Positions 16,781 to 25,929 of a DNA stretch of 64,000 nucleotides are shown here, one piece after another (position 1 is the stretch's first letter; every line of letters starts with the position of its first letter). The notes below the pieces were generated by a model, which saw nothing but the letters and a program-made list of their open reading frames with translations, had not been told where the DNA came from and searched no databases. The position numbers and the translations under genes were made by a program. Source of the stretch: Paenibacillus nuruki (GTDB lineage Bacteria; Bacillota; Bacilli; Paenibacillales; Paenibacillaceae); the NCBI RefSeq assembly GCF_001721045.1, contig NZ_MDER01000064.1, positions 19,284 to 83,283 on the forward strand, given 5' to 3'.

Positions 16781-17856
16781 GCTTTCTCCTCCTTAACTGT
16801 TTTGATCAAACAATGAAAAGGGACACTTGTGGCTTCACTCCACAAAGGCGAACGTTCGATATGATCGTTATAACTCCATACAAATTTGAAATGATGTCCA
16901 TAATCCCAATCCATACTGGCTAGATTCTGTTGCCAAAATCGTATATCTGTATATTCAAAAGGCGCAGGAGTGGCATACTGAAGAGGTAAACGATCGACAG
17001 GAGAATACAACCCAACTGCTTCTACTGTACTTCCATCCCAATTCCGACTGTACCGTAGAATTTTGACCATTTTCCATAAAGGATGTAATCCACGTTGAAA
17101 TAATTCGGGTTGCCCCAGATCGTGTAATATATTCAGTGCATGAGCAAAAGTTAACGTATGCCCGATCAGATCATGATGTGCTTCTGCTAGATAGATCCGC
17201 TCTGTTGCTGCTAACTCCTGCAAAATAAAAGCAGATAATTCCGTAGGAGATGTTATAGCTGGAAAATGATCTTCTGTAGTGATTTCTAACTTTTTGACTT
17301 CCGATACTTTATATCCGATCCATGAACGTCCCGGAATCGTGCCATCAAAAGCAGTAATCAATTGCCGAATACGTTTGATATCTGCTCGACATTCCCATAC
17401 GTTCTGTTCACGCATAGCGAGCAATGATACAGCGGCATAGATAACATTGTGACCTACCCAATGCAGTTGATCGATATTAGCTTGTAATGCTTCTAAAATG
17501 AACATGGACGCATCTGCATATGAAATAAGTCCGTCTGGAGCAGAAAAAGTAGATTTCAATTCCTGTTCTGGATTGTGTGAAGATAGCGACGTAGTGGAAT
17601 CATGTATCGCCGCCTTTTCTTTGACCGATTGATCTTCACTTAAATACGTAGTAGATGTTAATTCATATTGAGTGATCATCTGCTCCGCTTGGTTCAATAA
17701 CGCGGTTGCTACTTCCTCTGTGATCGTAGGCGATTGGGCTAAGAAGTAAGCGGCAATACTAGCTGTTCCATAATGAGCATCCCAGATATCTCCTGACTGT
17801 TGCTGACAATCAGCGATTATTTTTAATCCACTTGTCAAAAAAGATGAGCGTAACAT
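16777..17856 (-). CDS. Uncharacterised protein, first gene of the sugar operon
   Basis: A 359-residue soluble, alpha-helical protein without signal peptide. A low-complexity Ser/Thr/Glu-rich insert lies at about 67-102. Conserved-looking histidines occur in HYGTASIAAYF (28-38), QLHWVGHNVIYAA (133-145) and EAHHDLIGHTLTFAHALNILHDLG (~228-251), with aromatic motifs SRNWDGS and MDWDYGHHF. The histidine-rich helices loosely recall questin-oxidase-like or alpha/alpha-toroid enzymes, but I do not recognise the family. It is translationally coupled (ATGA) to the YesN-type regulator, so it probably works with the sensed sugar. AAAGGAAG is seen before the ATG. Confidence 0.6.
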   Translation of the reverse strand: MLRSSFLTSGLKIIADCQQQSGDIWDAHYGTASIAAYFLAQSPTITEEVATALLNQAEQMITQYELTSTTYLSEDQSVKEKAAIHDSTTSLSSHNPEQELKSTFSAPDGLISYADASMFILEALQANIDQLHWVGHNVIYAAVSLLAMREQNVWECRADIKRIRQLITAFDGTIPGRSWIGYKVSEVKKLEITTEDHFPAITSPTELSAFILQELAATERIYLAEAHHDLIGHTLTFAHALNILHDLGQPELFQRGLHPLWKMVKILRYSRNWDGSTVEAVGLYSPVDRLPLQYATPAPFEYTDIRFWQQNLASMDWDYGHHFKFVWSYNDHIERSPLWSEATSVPFHCLIKTVKEEKA

Positions 17857-17986
17857 TAATATCCTTCCTTTCTGAATCTCATGTAATGTTGACGAATCTA
17901 TTTTTTTCGTTAATGATAAAAGAAGTGAGTTGTTAGCTTGGCTGACAATCCGATACTTAATCTACATACACAGAGGAGCGCTTATC

Positions 17987-18961
17987 ATGAAATATCGTAA
18001 TCTGGGTCAAACCGGTCTAAAAGTGAGCGAAATTAGTCTTGGAAGCTGGTTAACTTATGGTACGGCGGCAGAACAACAAGCAGCCGATGATTGTATACGT
18101 ACTGCGTTTGATTTAGGGATTAACTTTTTCGATACCGCAAACGCTTACAACCGTGGTGAAGGGGAAAAAGCGATTGGATCTGCGCTTCGTTCGTATGAAC
18201 GTTCAAGCTATGTACTAAGCACGAAAGTCTTTTTCCCGATGGGTGAAGGTCCCAATGATCGTGGATTATCACGTAAACATATTATGGAACAATGCGAAGC
18301 CAGCCTCAAGCGTCTGGGTACAGATTATATTGATATTTATTTCTGCCATCGCTTTGATCAAGAGACTCCTACTGAAGAAACATTGCGTGCACTAGATGAT
18401 CTTACATCACAAGGTAAAATTTTGTATAGTGCAGTGAGTGAATGGACAGCAGCTCAGATCAGTGATGCGGCTCATATAGCAGATCGTCTGCGCTTACGTC
18501 CACTTGCAGCCAATCAACCGATCTATAATTTATTTGAACGTTATATCGAACATGAAGTTCTTCCTGTTTCTCAGCAACATGGATTAGGACAAGTCGTCTT
18601 CTCCCCGCTTGCTCAAGGTATTCTGACAGGTAAATACAAGCCGGGTCAAGCTCCCGCAGCAGGCACACGAGCAGCAGACGATTCGGTAAACCATGTGATT
18701 AACAGTTACCTACGAGACGATGTATTAGAAGTTGTAGGTCAGTTGGATCAATTAGCGCAAGGGCTGAACATCAAATTATCTCAATTGGCTTTAGCTTGGG
18801 TTCTTCGTCAACCGGGTGTGAGTTCAGCTATTATCGGAGCATCCAAACCCCATCAGATTCAAGAAAATGTAGAAGCGGTAAATATTACTTTGAGCGAAGA
18901 TATATTATCACAAATCGATCAGATCATGGAAAATGTTCATGACTTCTCACCGATGCGTTAA
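17987..18961 (+). CDS. Aldo/keto reductase
   Basis: A 324-residue (beta/alpha)8 NADPH-dependent reductase. The catalytic tetrad is visible: Asp and Tyr in FFDTANAYNRGEGE, Lys in YVLSTKVFF and His in DIYFCHRFD. The C-terminal SSAIIGASKPHQIQENVEA holds the NADPH-binding Gly-Ala-Ser/Arg-like motif. The sequence MKYRNLGQTGLKVSEISLGSW places it near the potassium-channel beta-subunit-like (AKR6, YghZ-like) group. ATG at 17987 has AGAGGAG eight bases upstream, so the earlier in-frame start at 17930 is not used. It is monocistronic and divergent from the sugar operon. Confidence 0.9.
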   Translation: MKYRNLGQTGLKVSEISLGSWLTYGTAAEQQAADDCIRTAFDLGINFFDTANAYNRGEGEKAIGSALRSYERSSYVLSTKVFFPMGEGPNDRGLSRKHIMEQCEASLKRLGTDYIDIYFCHRFDQETPTEETLRALDDLTSQGKILYSAVSEWTAAQISDAAHIADRLRLRPLAANQPIYNLFERYIEHEVLPVSQQHGLGQVVFSPLAQGILTGKYKPGQAPAAGTRAADDSVNHVINSYLRDDVLEVVGQLDQLAQGLNIKLSQLALAWVLRQPGVSSAIIGASKPHQIQENVEAVNITLSEDILSQIDQIMENVHDFSPMR

Positions 18962-19036
18962 TATGATGAATGAGTCTGTGAGTACATCTGAATATTAGAA
19001 ATTGCTCTGGTCCATCATTGGTAGGAGGATAAGAAG

Positions 19037-19591
19037 ATGAATGATATTCAGATGGGACAGACACATATTGTATTGCTTCAAGGAGATATTACTGTGCAAC
19101 ACGTTGATGCAATTGTAAACGCGGCTAACTCTAGTCTGTTAGGAGGTGGCGGAGTTGATGGTGCTATTCATCGTGCAGGTGGTTCTGCAATTCTTGAAGA
19201 ATGTCAACAGATTCGTAATCGTCAAGGAGGATGTCCTACAGGTGAAGCGGTCATTACAACAGCTGGACGCTTACCAGCCAAGCATGTGATCCATACGGTA
19301 GGCCCTGTCTGGAATGGTGGTTCTAATCATGAGCAACAATTACTGGCTCAATGCTATAGCCATTCTCTTCAACTAGCAGATGAACATCAACTGACTTCGA
19401 TTGCTTTTCCCAATATCAGTACAGGAATTTACCATTTTCCCAAAAAAGAAGCAGCTACGATCGCTTTGAATACGGTAAAAGAGTATATCGAGCAACATCC
19501 TGCAACTTCCTTAAAGCAGATTATGTTTGTATGTTATGATGCCGATAATTTATCATTGTATCAACAACAACTGCAAGCGATGAATGTCTAG
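19037..19591 (+). CDS. Macrodomain O-acetyl-ADP-ribose deacetylase
   Basis: A 184-residue stand-alone macrodomain of the MacroD/YmdB type. The ADP-ribose site is shown by [27 protein letters not shown] (residues ~23-49), [22 protein letters not shown] and the phosphate loop [12 protein letters not shown]. Members remove ADP-ribose from acidic residues and hydrolyse O-acetyl-ADP-ribose. AGGAGG lies about eight bases before the ATG. It is separate from the ADP-ribose cluster at 28-30.5 kb but adds to that theme. Confidence 0.9.
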   Translation: MNDIQMGQTHIVLLQGDITVQHVDAIVNAANSSLLGGGGVDGAIHRAGGSAILEECQQIRNRQGGCPTGEAVITTAGRLPAKHVIHTVGPVWNGGSNHEQQLLAQCYSHSLQLADEHQLTSIAFPNISTGIYHFPKKEAATIALNTVKEYIEQHPATSLKQIMFVCYDADNLSLYQQQLQAMNV

Positions 19592-19613
19592 CACGCTATT
19601 CTTTTAGCAAAAT

Positions 19614-19673
19614 AAAAACACCCTGCTCTTTACATCACAGTTATTCTCTGTGAGAAAAAGGCAGGGTGTTTTT
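19614..19673. terminator. Bidirectional terminator
   Basis: AAAAACACCCTGC pairs exactly with GCAGGGTGTTTTT, with a small inner hairpin (CACAG/CTGTG). It serves the convergent macrodomain and deacetylase genes. Confidence 0.85.
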
Positions 19674-19687
19674 ATTTACAGATATGA

Positions 19688-20443
19688 TTAACGTTCGTCA
19701 TTCCAGAAATTCACAGGATGATTTTGTTTGTTCAATACTTTAAACGTATATCCATCTTTTTTGAGTGTTTCTAACACCAATGGTAATACTTTCAGTGTCG
19801 CTGGCTGATCATGCATTAGTACGACTGGAGCGGTACCACGTTTCTCAACAGAGTTAACTTGACTCATAATATTTTTGTAGACACGTTGATGATCTTTTTT
19901 GTATTTCCAATCCAGTGAATCGACGTTCCAATCCCATAAATGGAATCCACCTTGATTCAACATCACATCACGATACCCTTGCTTCATATAAGGTTTACTG
20001 CCGTAAGGTGTACGTACAAGACTGGTACGAACGCCTGCCACTTGGAATAGACTTTCGTTAGCATCACGCATTTCTTTGTAAGCGCTGAATGGTGAACTAT
20101 AGAATTTTTTAACCACATGCGTTACACCGTGTAATCCAAGTCCATTGCCTTCTTTAACAATTCGTTTCGTTGCTGTCTGATATTGTTCCATATGCGGTCC
20201 TAACATAAAGAAGGTTGCTTTCGCATCATATTTACCCAAGATATCCAACAGTTGCATAGTATGTGCTGTTGGCCCATCATCGAATGTTAAATAAATAACT
20301 TTTTCTGCTTTTTCTGAACGTGTGGTAGTTGCACTTTTTGTAGCTGTTTTACTTGCACTAGCAACTGCTGTTTGTGTAGCCCATTGAGGAATTAACAATC
20401 CAATTAAAATCGTAACCAGTATCCATTTTTGATAGCGTAACAT
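19688..20443 (-). CDS. Secreted polysaccharide deacetylase (NodB domain)
   Basis: A 251-residue exported protein. Residues 1-25 are a signal peptide or N-terminal anchor (LVTILIGLLIPQWATQTAVA). The NodB domain starts VIYLTFDDGPTAHT with the catalytic and metal Asp pair. The metal histidines are in LGLHGVTH (H-x3-H), motif 3 is VRTPYGSKPY, motif 4 WDWNVDSLDW and motif 5 VVLMHDQ. Such enzymes remove acetyl groups from peptidoglycan or other GlcNAc polymers. ATG at 20443 gives a clean signal peptide with GGGAG upstream; an earlier in-frame start at 20524 would bury it. Confidence 0.9.
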   Translation of the reverse strand: MLRYQKWILVTILIGLLIPQWATQTAVASASKTATKSATTTRSEKAEKVIYLTFDDGPTAHTMQLLDILGKYDAKATFFMLGPHMEQYQTATKRIVKEGNGLGLHGVTHVVKKFYSSPFSAYKEMRDANESLFQVAGVRTSLVRTPYGSKPYMKQGYRDVMLNQGGFHLWDWNVDSLDWKYKKDHQRVYKNIMSQVNSVEKRGTAPVVLMHDQPATLKVLPLVLETLKKDGYTFKVLNKQNHPVNFWNDER

Positions 20444-20611
20444 AATAATCTTCTCTCTCCCTTGTCCTATGTAATTTCGACATCTCTCGTCATTATTATA
20501 TCTAATGTGCAGAGTCCATTTCATCCTTCAATAGCTACTTTCATATCACATTTTTGTTACGATTGAGAAAAACAAAAAACAATTTCGTAAATTAATTGTT
20601 ATGATCATGCA

Positions 20612-20640
20612 CAAAAAGGCTACATTTTGACGTGTAGCCC
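20612..20640 (-). terminator. Terminator of the alkylation-repair operon
   Basis: On the minus strand, GGCTACA pairs with TGTAGCC around 8 bases and is followed by TTTTT. It lies about 65 bases beyond the alkD-like stop. Confidence 0.75.
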
Positions 20641-20703
20641 TTCTGTTCTATCCTATATATCGTACTTGATATTCAATCTGTATGTCACCAATCTATAATA
20701 TGA

Positions 20704-21378
20704 TTATTTGCGTCTCATACTTCGTATATGATGTTTGGTCTCTGGGTCGATCCGGTAAGATTCTATGATTTTCTGCAATGCTTTGTTGTACGTAAATCGA
20801 TCCAATTGATTATGTTGCAAATAGTGCATCGTTGGTTCAGGTAAATGAATATAACAAATCGAAATTGCCCATGCGACAGCCATTTTCACATAATATCCTT
20901 CATGTTGAACACGATCCAAATGACGCAGCACATCTTGAATATAATATTCGTCTACATAATAAGTAAGTAACATTACAACTGCAAATCTCACCTCATATTC
21001 GTGCTCTGAAGAAAGATAAGGCAAAATAAATTCCCATACTGGCTGTTGATGGGTTGAAGTGAATTTCAATCCACCGCAGAAGCGATCACAAACAGACCAA
21101 TTATCAATTTTCGGTACAAAATCAGTCATATATTGAAATCGTTCTTCAATATCCATCTGTGCATACCCGATAACCATCCCTTGTAACATCACTTCTTCAA
21201 AATATTCATGATCCGCTTGTTGTAAATATATACGCCAATCGTCTTTAACGATCTGCTTGGCCATAATACGAAGTGCAGGTATGCGCACCCCTAATATATT
21301 GGTGATCGTAGGCAACAAGCTAGCTGAGAATTGCTGATAATCTGAATCGACTTTCGCTAAAATCTGCTCTCGGATCAT
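20704..21378 (-). CDS. alkD: DNA alkylation repair protein, AlkD-like
   Basis: A 224-residue HEAT-like repeat protein of the AlkC/AlkD family, which excises alkylated purines by cradling DNA on a helical solenoid. Typical motifs are GVRIPALRIMAKQI, VMLQGMVIGYAQ, DNWSVCDRFCGGLK (the WxxxD region), EVRFAVVMLLTYYVDE and YYVKMAVAWAISICYIHLPE. It overlaps the upstream adaB-like gene by 4 bases (ATGA), the last step of an ada-type operon. It is thus very likely induced by methylation damage through AdaA. Confidence 0.85.
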   Translation of the reverse strand: MIREQILAKVDSDYQQFSASLLPTITNILGVRIPALRIMAKQIVKDDWRIYLQQADHEYFEEVMLQGMVIGYAQMDIEERFQYMTDFVPKIDNWSVCDRFCGGLKFTSTHQQPVWEFILPYLSSEHEYEVRFAVVMLLTYYVDEYYIQDVLRHLDRVQHEGYYVKMAVAWAISICYIHLPEPTMHYLQHNQLDRFTYNKALQKIIESYRIDPETKHHIRSMRRK

Positions 21379-21911
21379 AGAACCTCCTTACGTTTTTCCA
21401 AATCCAATAATGTTGTCTTCATATTCAATCCACCACGATAGCCTGTTAACGCTCCACTTTTGCCAATCACTCGGTGACAAGGAATTGTAATTAAGAACGG
21501 ATTAGCACCAATCGCTGCTCCCACCGCACGAACGGCCGCAGGTCTCCCGATATGTTGTGCAATATCCGAATATGACCATGTTGCTCCATAAGGAATCTGT
21601 AACAACGCTTGCCAGACCTGTATTTGAAAAGAAGTGCCTTGAAAGTCATGTCTGATCGTAAACTGTTGTCGTTCTCCACTTAAATATTGAATCATTTCTT
21701 CAATATAAGGTTGTAATTGATGCTCATCATGTATGATCGTGTTCCCTGGTCGTCTGGCGTGAAGCCACACTTCCATTTCGTCATAAGGTTGACCTTGTGA
21801 GCCGATATAACAAAGTCCCTCTGGTGTTGCTGCAAGATAGAATTTCCATTGATCATGTTCGATATATGCCCAGTAGATGATAGGCTTGGTGGCTGTATTA
21901 TGATTGTTCAC
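21375..21911 (-). CDS. adaB: Methylated-DNA-protein-cysteine methyltransferase
   Basis: A 178-residue O6-alkylguanine-DNA alkyltransferase (Ogt/AdaB). The suicide cysteine is C145 in IPCHRVIG. The HTH and arginine-finger region reads YSDIAQHIGRPAAVRAVGAAIGANP, and the C-terminal motif is LTGYRGGLNMKTTLLDLE. GTG at 21911 has AAGGAGG nine bases upstream. It overlaps adaA by 14 bases and alkD by 4. It repairs O6-methylguanine by irreversible transfer to its own cysteine. Confidence 0.92.
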   Translation of the reverse strand: MNNHNTATKPIIYWAYIEHDQWKFYLAATPEGLCYIGSQGQPYDEMEVWLHARRPGNTIIHDEHQLQPYIEEMIQYLSGERQQFTIRHDFQGTSFQIQVWQALLQIPYGATWSYSDIAQHIGRPAAVRAVGAAIGANPFLITIPCHRVIGKSGALTGYRGGLNMKTTLLDLEKRKEVL

Positions 21912-22530
21912 TGCTAATCCCCTCCTTAATGCTATCTTTCTGTTGATGTATCATTTGGTGTTGTTTACGATATTGCGCAGGTGTAATGCCCATTTTCTTT
22001 TTGAATAAAGTAACAAAATAAGACGTATTCGGTATGCCTATATTCAGTCCTATAGCCGTAATACTGTGATGAGACTCTTTTAATTCTTGGCAAGCTTGAT
22101 GGATACGATGCTGCTGAATATAATCGACAGGCGTGATATGCATGATTTTTTTGAATGTGCGGTGTAAATGATAAGGACTTCCATGACATATTTCAGCTAA
22201 CTGATGTAGTGTTAACGGTTCTGTATAATGATGATCTATATATTCAGTCATTACTGATACCCACTCGCTATCTGGCAATCGCTCTCCTGTTGGTTTGCAC
22301 CGTTTGCAAGGACGATATTTGGCTGTTATCGCTTGCTGAGCATCTGCAAAAATCGTTACATTTTGGGGCTTGGGTTCTTTGGATTTGCAAGAAGGACGAC
22401 AAAATATACCTGTTGTACGTACCGCATAAAAAAACTGCCCATCATAAGAAGCATCATTATTAATAATCGCTTGCCACTGCTCGATAGAAATCTGAGATTC
22501 ATGATTGAACTGCGTTTGGATATCCGTCAT
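21898..22530 (-). CDS. adaA: AdaA methylphosphotriester-DNA methyltransferase/activator
   Basis: A 210-residue protein with the Ada zinc domain (1-85) and an AraC-type HTH (~95-195). The four zinc cysteines are C44, C48, C75 and C78 (FCRPSC and PCKRC); C44 is the methyl acceptor by comparison with Ada. Methylation of phosphotriesters turns it into a DNA-binding activator of its own operon, as known for Bacillus AdaA. ATG at 22530 has GAGG eight bases upstream; the GTG at 22539 lies inside that ribosome site. It is first in the adaA-adaB-alkD operon. Confidence 0.92.
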   Translation of the reverse strand: MTDIQTQFNHESQISIEQWQAIINNDASYDGQFFYAVRTTGIFCRPSCKSKEPKPQNVTIFADAQQAITAKYRPCKRCKPTGERLPDSEWVSVMTEYIDHHYTEPLTLHQLAEICHGSPYHLHRTFKKIMHITPVDYIQQHRIHQACQELKESHHSITAIGLNIGIPNTSYFVTLFKKKMGITPAQYRKQHQMIHQQKDSIKEGISSEQS

Positions 22531-22644
22531 CGGGTTCACCTCTACCTGTAGTATATCTTTTTCAATCTCCCTTTGTACGCTGTTTTGAATGTAAAAGCAA
22601 GATTACAACATTTTCAAACAAGCTTGAATCTCAAATTAGACAGC

Positions 22645-22682
22645 AAAAAAGCATCCCGATCATAATGACCGAAATGCTTTTT
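22645..22682. terminator. Terminator after yceI-like gene
   Basis: AAAAAGCAT pairs with ATGCTTTTT, enclosing further pairing between CGATCAT and ATGACCG, with T runs on both strands. It ends the YceI gene and lies upstream of adaA. Confidence 0.75.
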
Positions 22683-22694
22683 CAAGATAGCTTC

Positions 22695-23396
22695 TTATTT
22701 ATCTAATGTTAATTCCAATTGAACACCGATATCATTTTGTGTGCTTAATACAACAGAGTGAGGATTTTTCATACCGAAATCTTCAAATGTGACAGTCGTT
22801 GTACCGGATAGTAGAATTTGTCCGCCTTTGTATACTGCTTTACCTGCAACAGTTACATCTTTAGCAATACCTTTAACCGTCAATGTGCCTTTCATGGTGA
22901 AATCATTTGTTGCGCCTTCTGTCCATGTTGTTGGCAAGCCTTCAAAAGAAGTTGCTTTGAATGTAGCTTGTGGGAACTTAGCAACATCGAAGAAATCGGC
23001 TTCTTTCACATGCTCATCACGTTGCGCTGTTCCTGAATCAATCGCGCTCATATCAATTTGTCCTTCAGCTACCATTTTGGTAGGATCATCTACATTGATA
23101 TTCCAGTTACCTGTTACTTTGTTATCTACAAAGTTAACGGTCTCTTGTGAAGTGGTAACGGAGAAGTACACTTTAGAAGCATCGGTATTGATTTTCCAAT
23201 CGCCATTCAGTTGTTCGCCTGTTGCACTTGCACCTGATGCGGTTGCACTGGATTCAGTAGACGTTGCTGCTGGTATGACTTGCTCGATTGCTACTTTGTT
23301 TCCCATATAACTCTTCATAAATTGATATCCACCAATAGCTACAACCACAATAACGATAGCTGCAATAATGATGATATTTCTTGTTTTTTTATTCAT
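22695..23396 (-). CDS. YceI-family lipid-binding protein, membrane-anchored
   Basis: A 233-residue protein with an N-terminal membrane anchor (residues 7-25, NIIIIAAIVIVVVAIGGYQFM) and a Ser/Ala/Thr-rich linker. The YceI beta-barrel (~65-233) begins GDWKINTDASKVYFSV and includes DMSAIDSGTAQRDEHVKEADFFDVAKFPQATFK, the strongest family signature. YceI proteins bind polyisoprenoids; the physiological role in Bacillota is unclear. AAAGGAG lies nine bases before the ATG. It is divergent from the two-component system at 23623. Confidence 0.88.
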   Translation of the reverse strand: MNKKTRNIIIIAAIVIVVVAIGGYQFMKSYMGNKVAIEQVIPAATSTESSATASGASATGEQLNGDWKINTDASKVYFSVTTSQETVNFVDNKVTGNWNINVDDPTKMVAEGQIDMSAIDSGTAQRDEHVKEADFFDVAKFPQATFKATSFEGLPTTWTEGATNDFTMKGTLTVKGIAKDVTVAGKAVYKGGQILLSGTTTVTFEDFGMKNPHSVVLSTQNDIGVQLELTLDK

Positions 23397-23622
23397 CGAT
23401 TTAATCTCCTTTTGTAAACTGTTCTTGTACCCCTATCATAAACGGCGAATGTGTCGAGAAGATGTCCAAATCGATGCGGAAGGTTAAAATAATAAAATAT
23501 TATAAAATGGCTTGATCATTGAAGATCGGTATGTACAATAAGTAGACAACGCATTATGCTCTCATTAAACGATAGTGCAAGCTAAACGTAGATATTATGT
23601 AGATATAAGGAGCCTTTGAAAT

Positions 23623-24306
23623 ATGAACTTAATACTGATTGTAGAAGATGAAGAAGGTATTGCACGAGTACTTTCGGCTTATTTGAAAAAAGCAGGCTTC
23701 GAAACATTACGTGCAACGGATGGTCATCAAGCGTTAGAACTATTCAATTCTTCTGCTCCTGCATTGGTTATCCTTGATATTATGTTACCCGGCATGGATG
23801 GCTGGGATTTACTCAAAATTATTCGTAGTAAAAGTGCTTGTCCGGTTATTATGCTGACTGCACGCGATGATATTCAAGATCGACTCACTGGACTGGACGG
23901 TGGAGCCGATGATTATATGACCAAGCCTTTTATGCCTGAAGAAGTGGTCGCACGGGTCAATGCAGTACTACGTCGTCGTCCACACTGGAACGATGGAGGC
24001 AGTAAACGGAACTTTGGTAATCTAGTAATTGATATGGCTGCCAAACGTGTCTATCTAAATGGTGCTGAGGTGGCACTTAGTCCACGAGATCTATCATTAT
24101 TACTCTTTTTATCAGAACATCCAAATCGTACATTTACCCGTGATCACTTGATAGAGCAAGTCTGGGGAATGGATTACGATGGAAGTGATCGAGCGGTCGA
24201 TCTATCGGTCAAAAGATTGCGCCAGTCACTCTCTCACTGGTCATCACAGACGGGAGAACTTCGAACATTGCGCGGAATGGGGTATCAATTTTGGCTAAGC
24301 GAGTAA
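23623..24306 (+). CDS. OmpR/PhoB-family response regulator
   Basis: A 227-residue regulator. The receiver has EDEE (acidic pocket), phospho-acceptor Asp in LVILDIMLPGMDG, Thr in MLTARDD and Lys in DYMTKPFMPEE. The winged-helix output domain (~128-225) includes LSPRDLSLLLFLSEHPNRTFTRDHLIEQVWG, DRAVDLSVKRLRQ and LRGMGYQF. It resembles BaeR-like regulators. It overlaps the kinase gene by 16 bases. AAGGAG lies 11 bases before the ATG. Confidence 0.92.
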   Translation: MNLILIVEDEEGIARVLSAYLKKAGFETLRATDGHQALELFNSSAPALVILDIMLPGMDGWDLLKIIRSKSACPVIMLTARDDIQDRLTGLDGGADDYMTKPFMPEEVVARVNAVLRRRPHWNDGGSKRNFGNLVIDMAAKRVYLNGAEVALSPRDLSLLLFLSEHPNRTFTRDHLIEQVWGMDYDGSDRAVDLSVKRLRQSLSHWSSQTGELRTLRGMGYQFWLSE

Positions 24307-25691
24307 AAAAATCAAAACAAACTTCGATCTTATCGTATTGGACGATTCGTTATTTTCTAATACTGTGTGTTGGATTCTTAATTATTGCAGCTGCGGCGGT
24401 CTATTGGGTACGCGATACAGCCATGGATAACCGTTTGAAAACAGCGGGTTTACTCGGACAGGAAGTTGCTGATCGAGTCACTTCGGATAATGGGACTATC
24501 GTTATTCCTCAGAGGCTGGATGGTATTATTCAAAATCGACTAAAGTTTTTTAATTTAGATGAATATATGTGTATTATGATCGCTAATGAAAAAGGGCAAT
24601 TCTTATTCTCTATGCCTAATCTTCCGCAAGATAAATTAAGTAAAAAGTTAACTCCTGATCTTGCCGAACCGACAGATAAACGGTATATGGCGGTAAACAC
24701 ACCTATTTTCAATGAACAAGGAGTTAAGATTGGACAAGTGACTCTTCTTCAATCCAAAAAGTCGTTAACGTATAGCCCAAATGAAATTATATTAGTAGTG
24801 GTTCTGTTAAGTACGCTTATTATCTCAGGGTGGCTTACCATCTACTGGCTGTCGCGCAAACTATCCAGACCGATTCAATTAGTAGCCGATGCCGCCAAGC
24901 AAATTCGTGCAGGTAACTACGATGTTAACTTGGATATTGATACACGGGAACAAGAAATCACGGAACTTGTGCAATCTTTTGAAGAAATGGCTCAACGGTT
25001 GAAGCAATTGGAAGAATGGCGTGCTTTATCGTTAGCTGGAGTTACCCATGAACTGAAAACACCGGTTACATCAATTAAAGGTCTGGTCATGGCGGTACGT
25101 GAAGAAGTCGTTACCCAAGATGAAGCCAAAGAATTTCTTGATATTGCACTGAAAGAATCAGATCGTATGGAACGTATGATTGCGGATCTGCTGGATTACA
25201 ATGCTTTTACTTCCGGTAGTGTAGAGATCCAAAGTGATCGCTTGCATTTACAGTTGTTGATCTCAGAGATTGCCTACCAGTGGAAAATAACACATGAAGC
25301 GTATCCTGTAGATATGATTCTTGATCTACCTGAAGAACCACTATACACGATGGGCGATTCGCTACGTATTCAACAAATCTTTGTCAATTTATTAAATAAT
25401 GGATTACAAGCTGTTGATAAAAGTATACCGATTCAATTTCGGATTCGGATGTATGCAGAACAACAATATGTTCATGTTGAAGTAACAGATAACGGAACAG
25501 GCGTAGCACTTGAAGATCAATCTCATATTTTCGAACGCTTTTATCGTGGAGATTGTAAAAAGCGTAGTGTACGTGGATTAGGACTCGGATTAACGTATAG
25601 TCAATTGCTTGCTCGTGCTCAAGGTGGCGAATTGCGATTGCGTCAAAGTTCTTCTGCGGGTAGTACGTTTGCTTTACAGTTGCCTCGATAA
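24291..25691 (+). CDS. Sensor histidine kinase (BaeS-like)
   Basis: A 466-residue kinase with membrane segments at ~18-40 and ~165-187, an extracellular sensor of about 120 residues, HAMP (LSRKLSRPIQLVADAAKQIRAGNY), HisKA with VTHELKTPVTSIKGL, and a HATPase domain with IFVNLLNNGLQAV (N), DNGTGV (G1), FERFYRG (F) and GLGLGLTYS (G2). TTG at 24291 is the likely start, with GGGG eight bases upstream; the first ATG (24422) would lose the first membrane segment. It is cotranscribed with the regulator. The stimulus is unknown; envelope stress is typical for BaeS-like kinases. Confidence 0.9.
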   Translation: MAKRVKKSKQTSILSYWTIRYFLILCVGFLIIAAAAVYWVRDTAMDNRLKTAGLLGQEVADRVTSDNGTIVIPQRLDGIIQNRLKFFNLDEYMCIMIANEKGQFLFSMPNLPQDKLSKKLTPDLAEPTDKRYMAVNTPIFNEQGVKIGQVTLLQSKKSLTYSPNEIILVVVLLSTLIISGWLTIYWLSRKLSRPIQLVADAAKQIRAGNYDVNLDIDTREQEITELVQSFEEMAQRLKQLEEWRALSLAGVTHELKTPVTSIKGLVMAVREEVVTQDEAKEFLDIALKESDRMERMIADLLDYNAFTSGSVEIQSDRLHLQLLISEIAYQWKITHEAYPVDMILDLPEEPLYTMGDSLRIQQIFVNLLNNGLQAVDKSIPIQFRIRMYAEQQYVHVEVTDNGTGVALEDQSHIFERFYRGDCKKRSVRGLGLGLTYSQLLARAQGGELRLRQSSSAGSTFALQLPR

Positions 25692-25740
25692 TCACATGCT
25701 GATTCTGTTCGATAAATCTGCTAAATCAATATATGACTCC

Positions 25741-25769
25741 AAAGGTGAATCTTTAGATTCGCCTTTTTG
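25741..25769 (+). terminator. Terminator of the two-component operon
   Basis: AAAGGTGAATC pairs with GATTCGCCTTT (one G-U pair) around TTTA, followed by T residues. Confidence 0.85.
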
Positions 25770-25929
25770 GATTGCTATAAAACTTAAATGATATGGATAC
25801 AACTACAGAATAGGATATATTCACTTAACTTATTAAGTAAGTTTACCTTTTTAGAGAGTTGGTTAATTTATTATATGATCCTAAATTATGGGATTATACT
25901 ATGAATTAACATTATTAGGGGGCTGTGTC

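Noticed and set aside
22789..23310. 173-codon plus-strand frame opposite the YceI gene
   Set aside because: It is antisense to a gene with strong family motifs and has no start signal.
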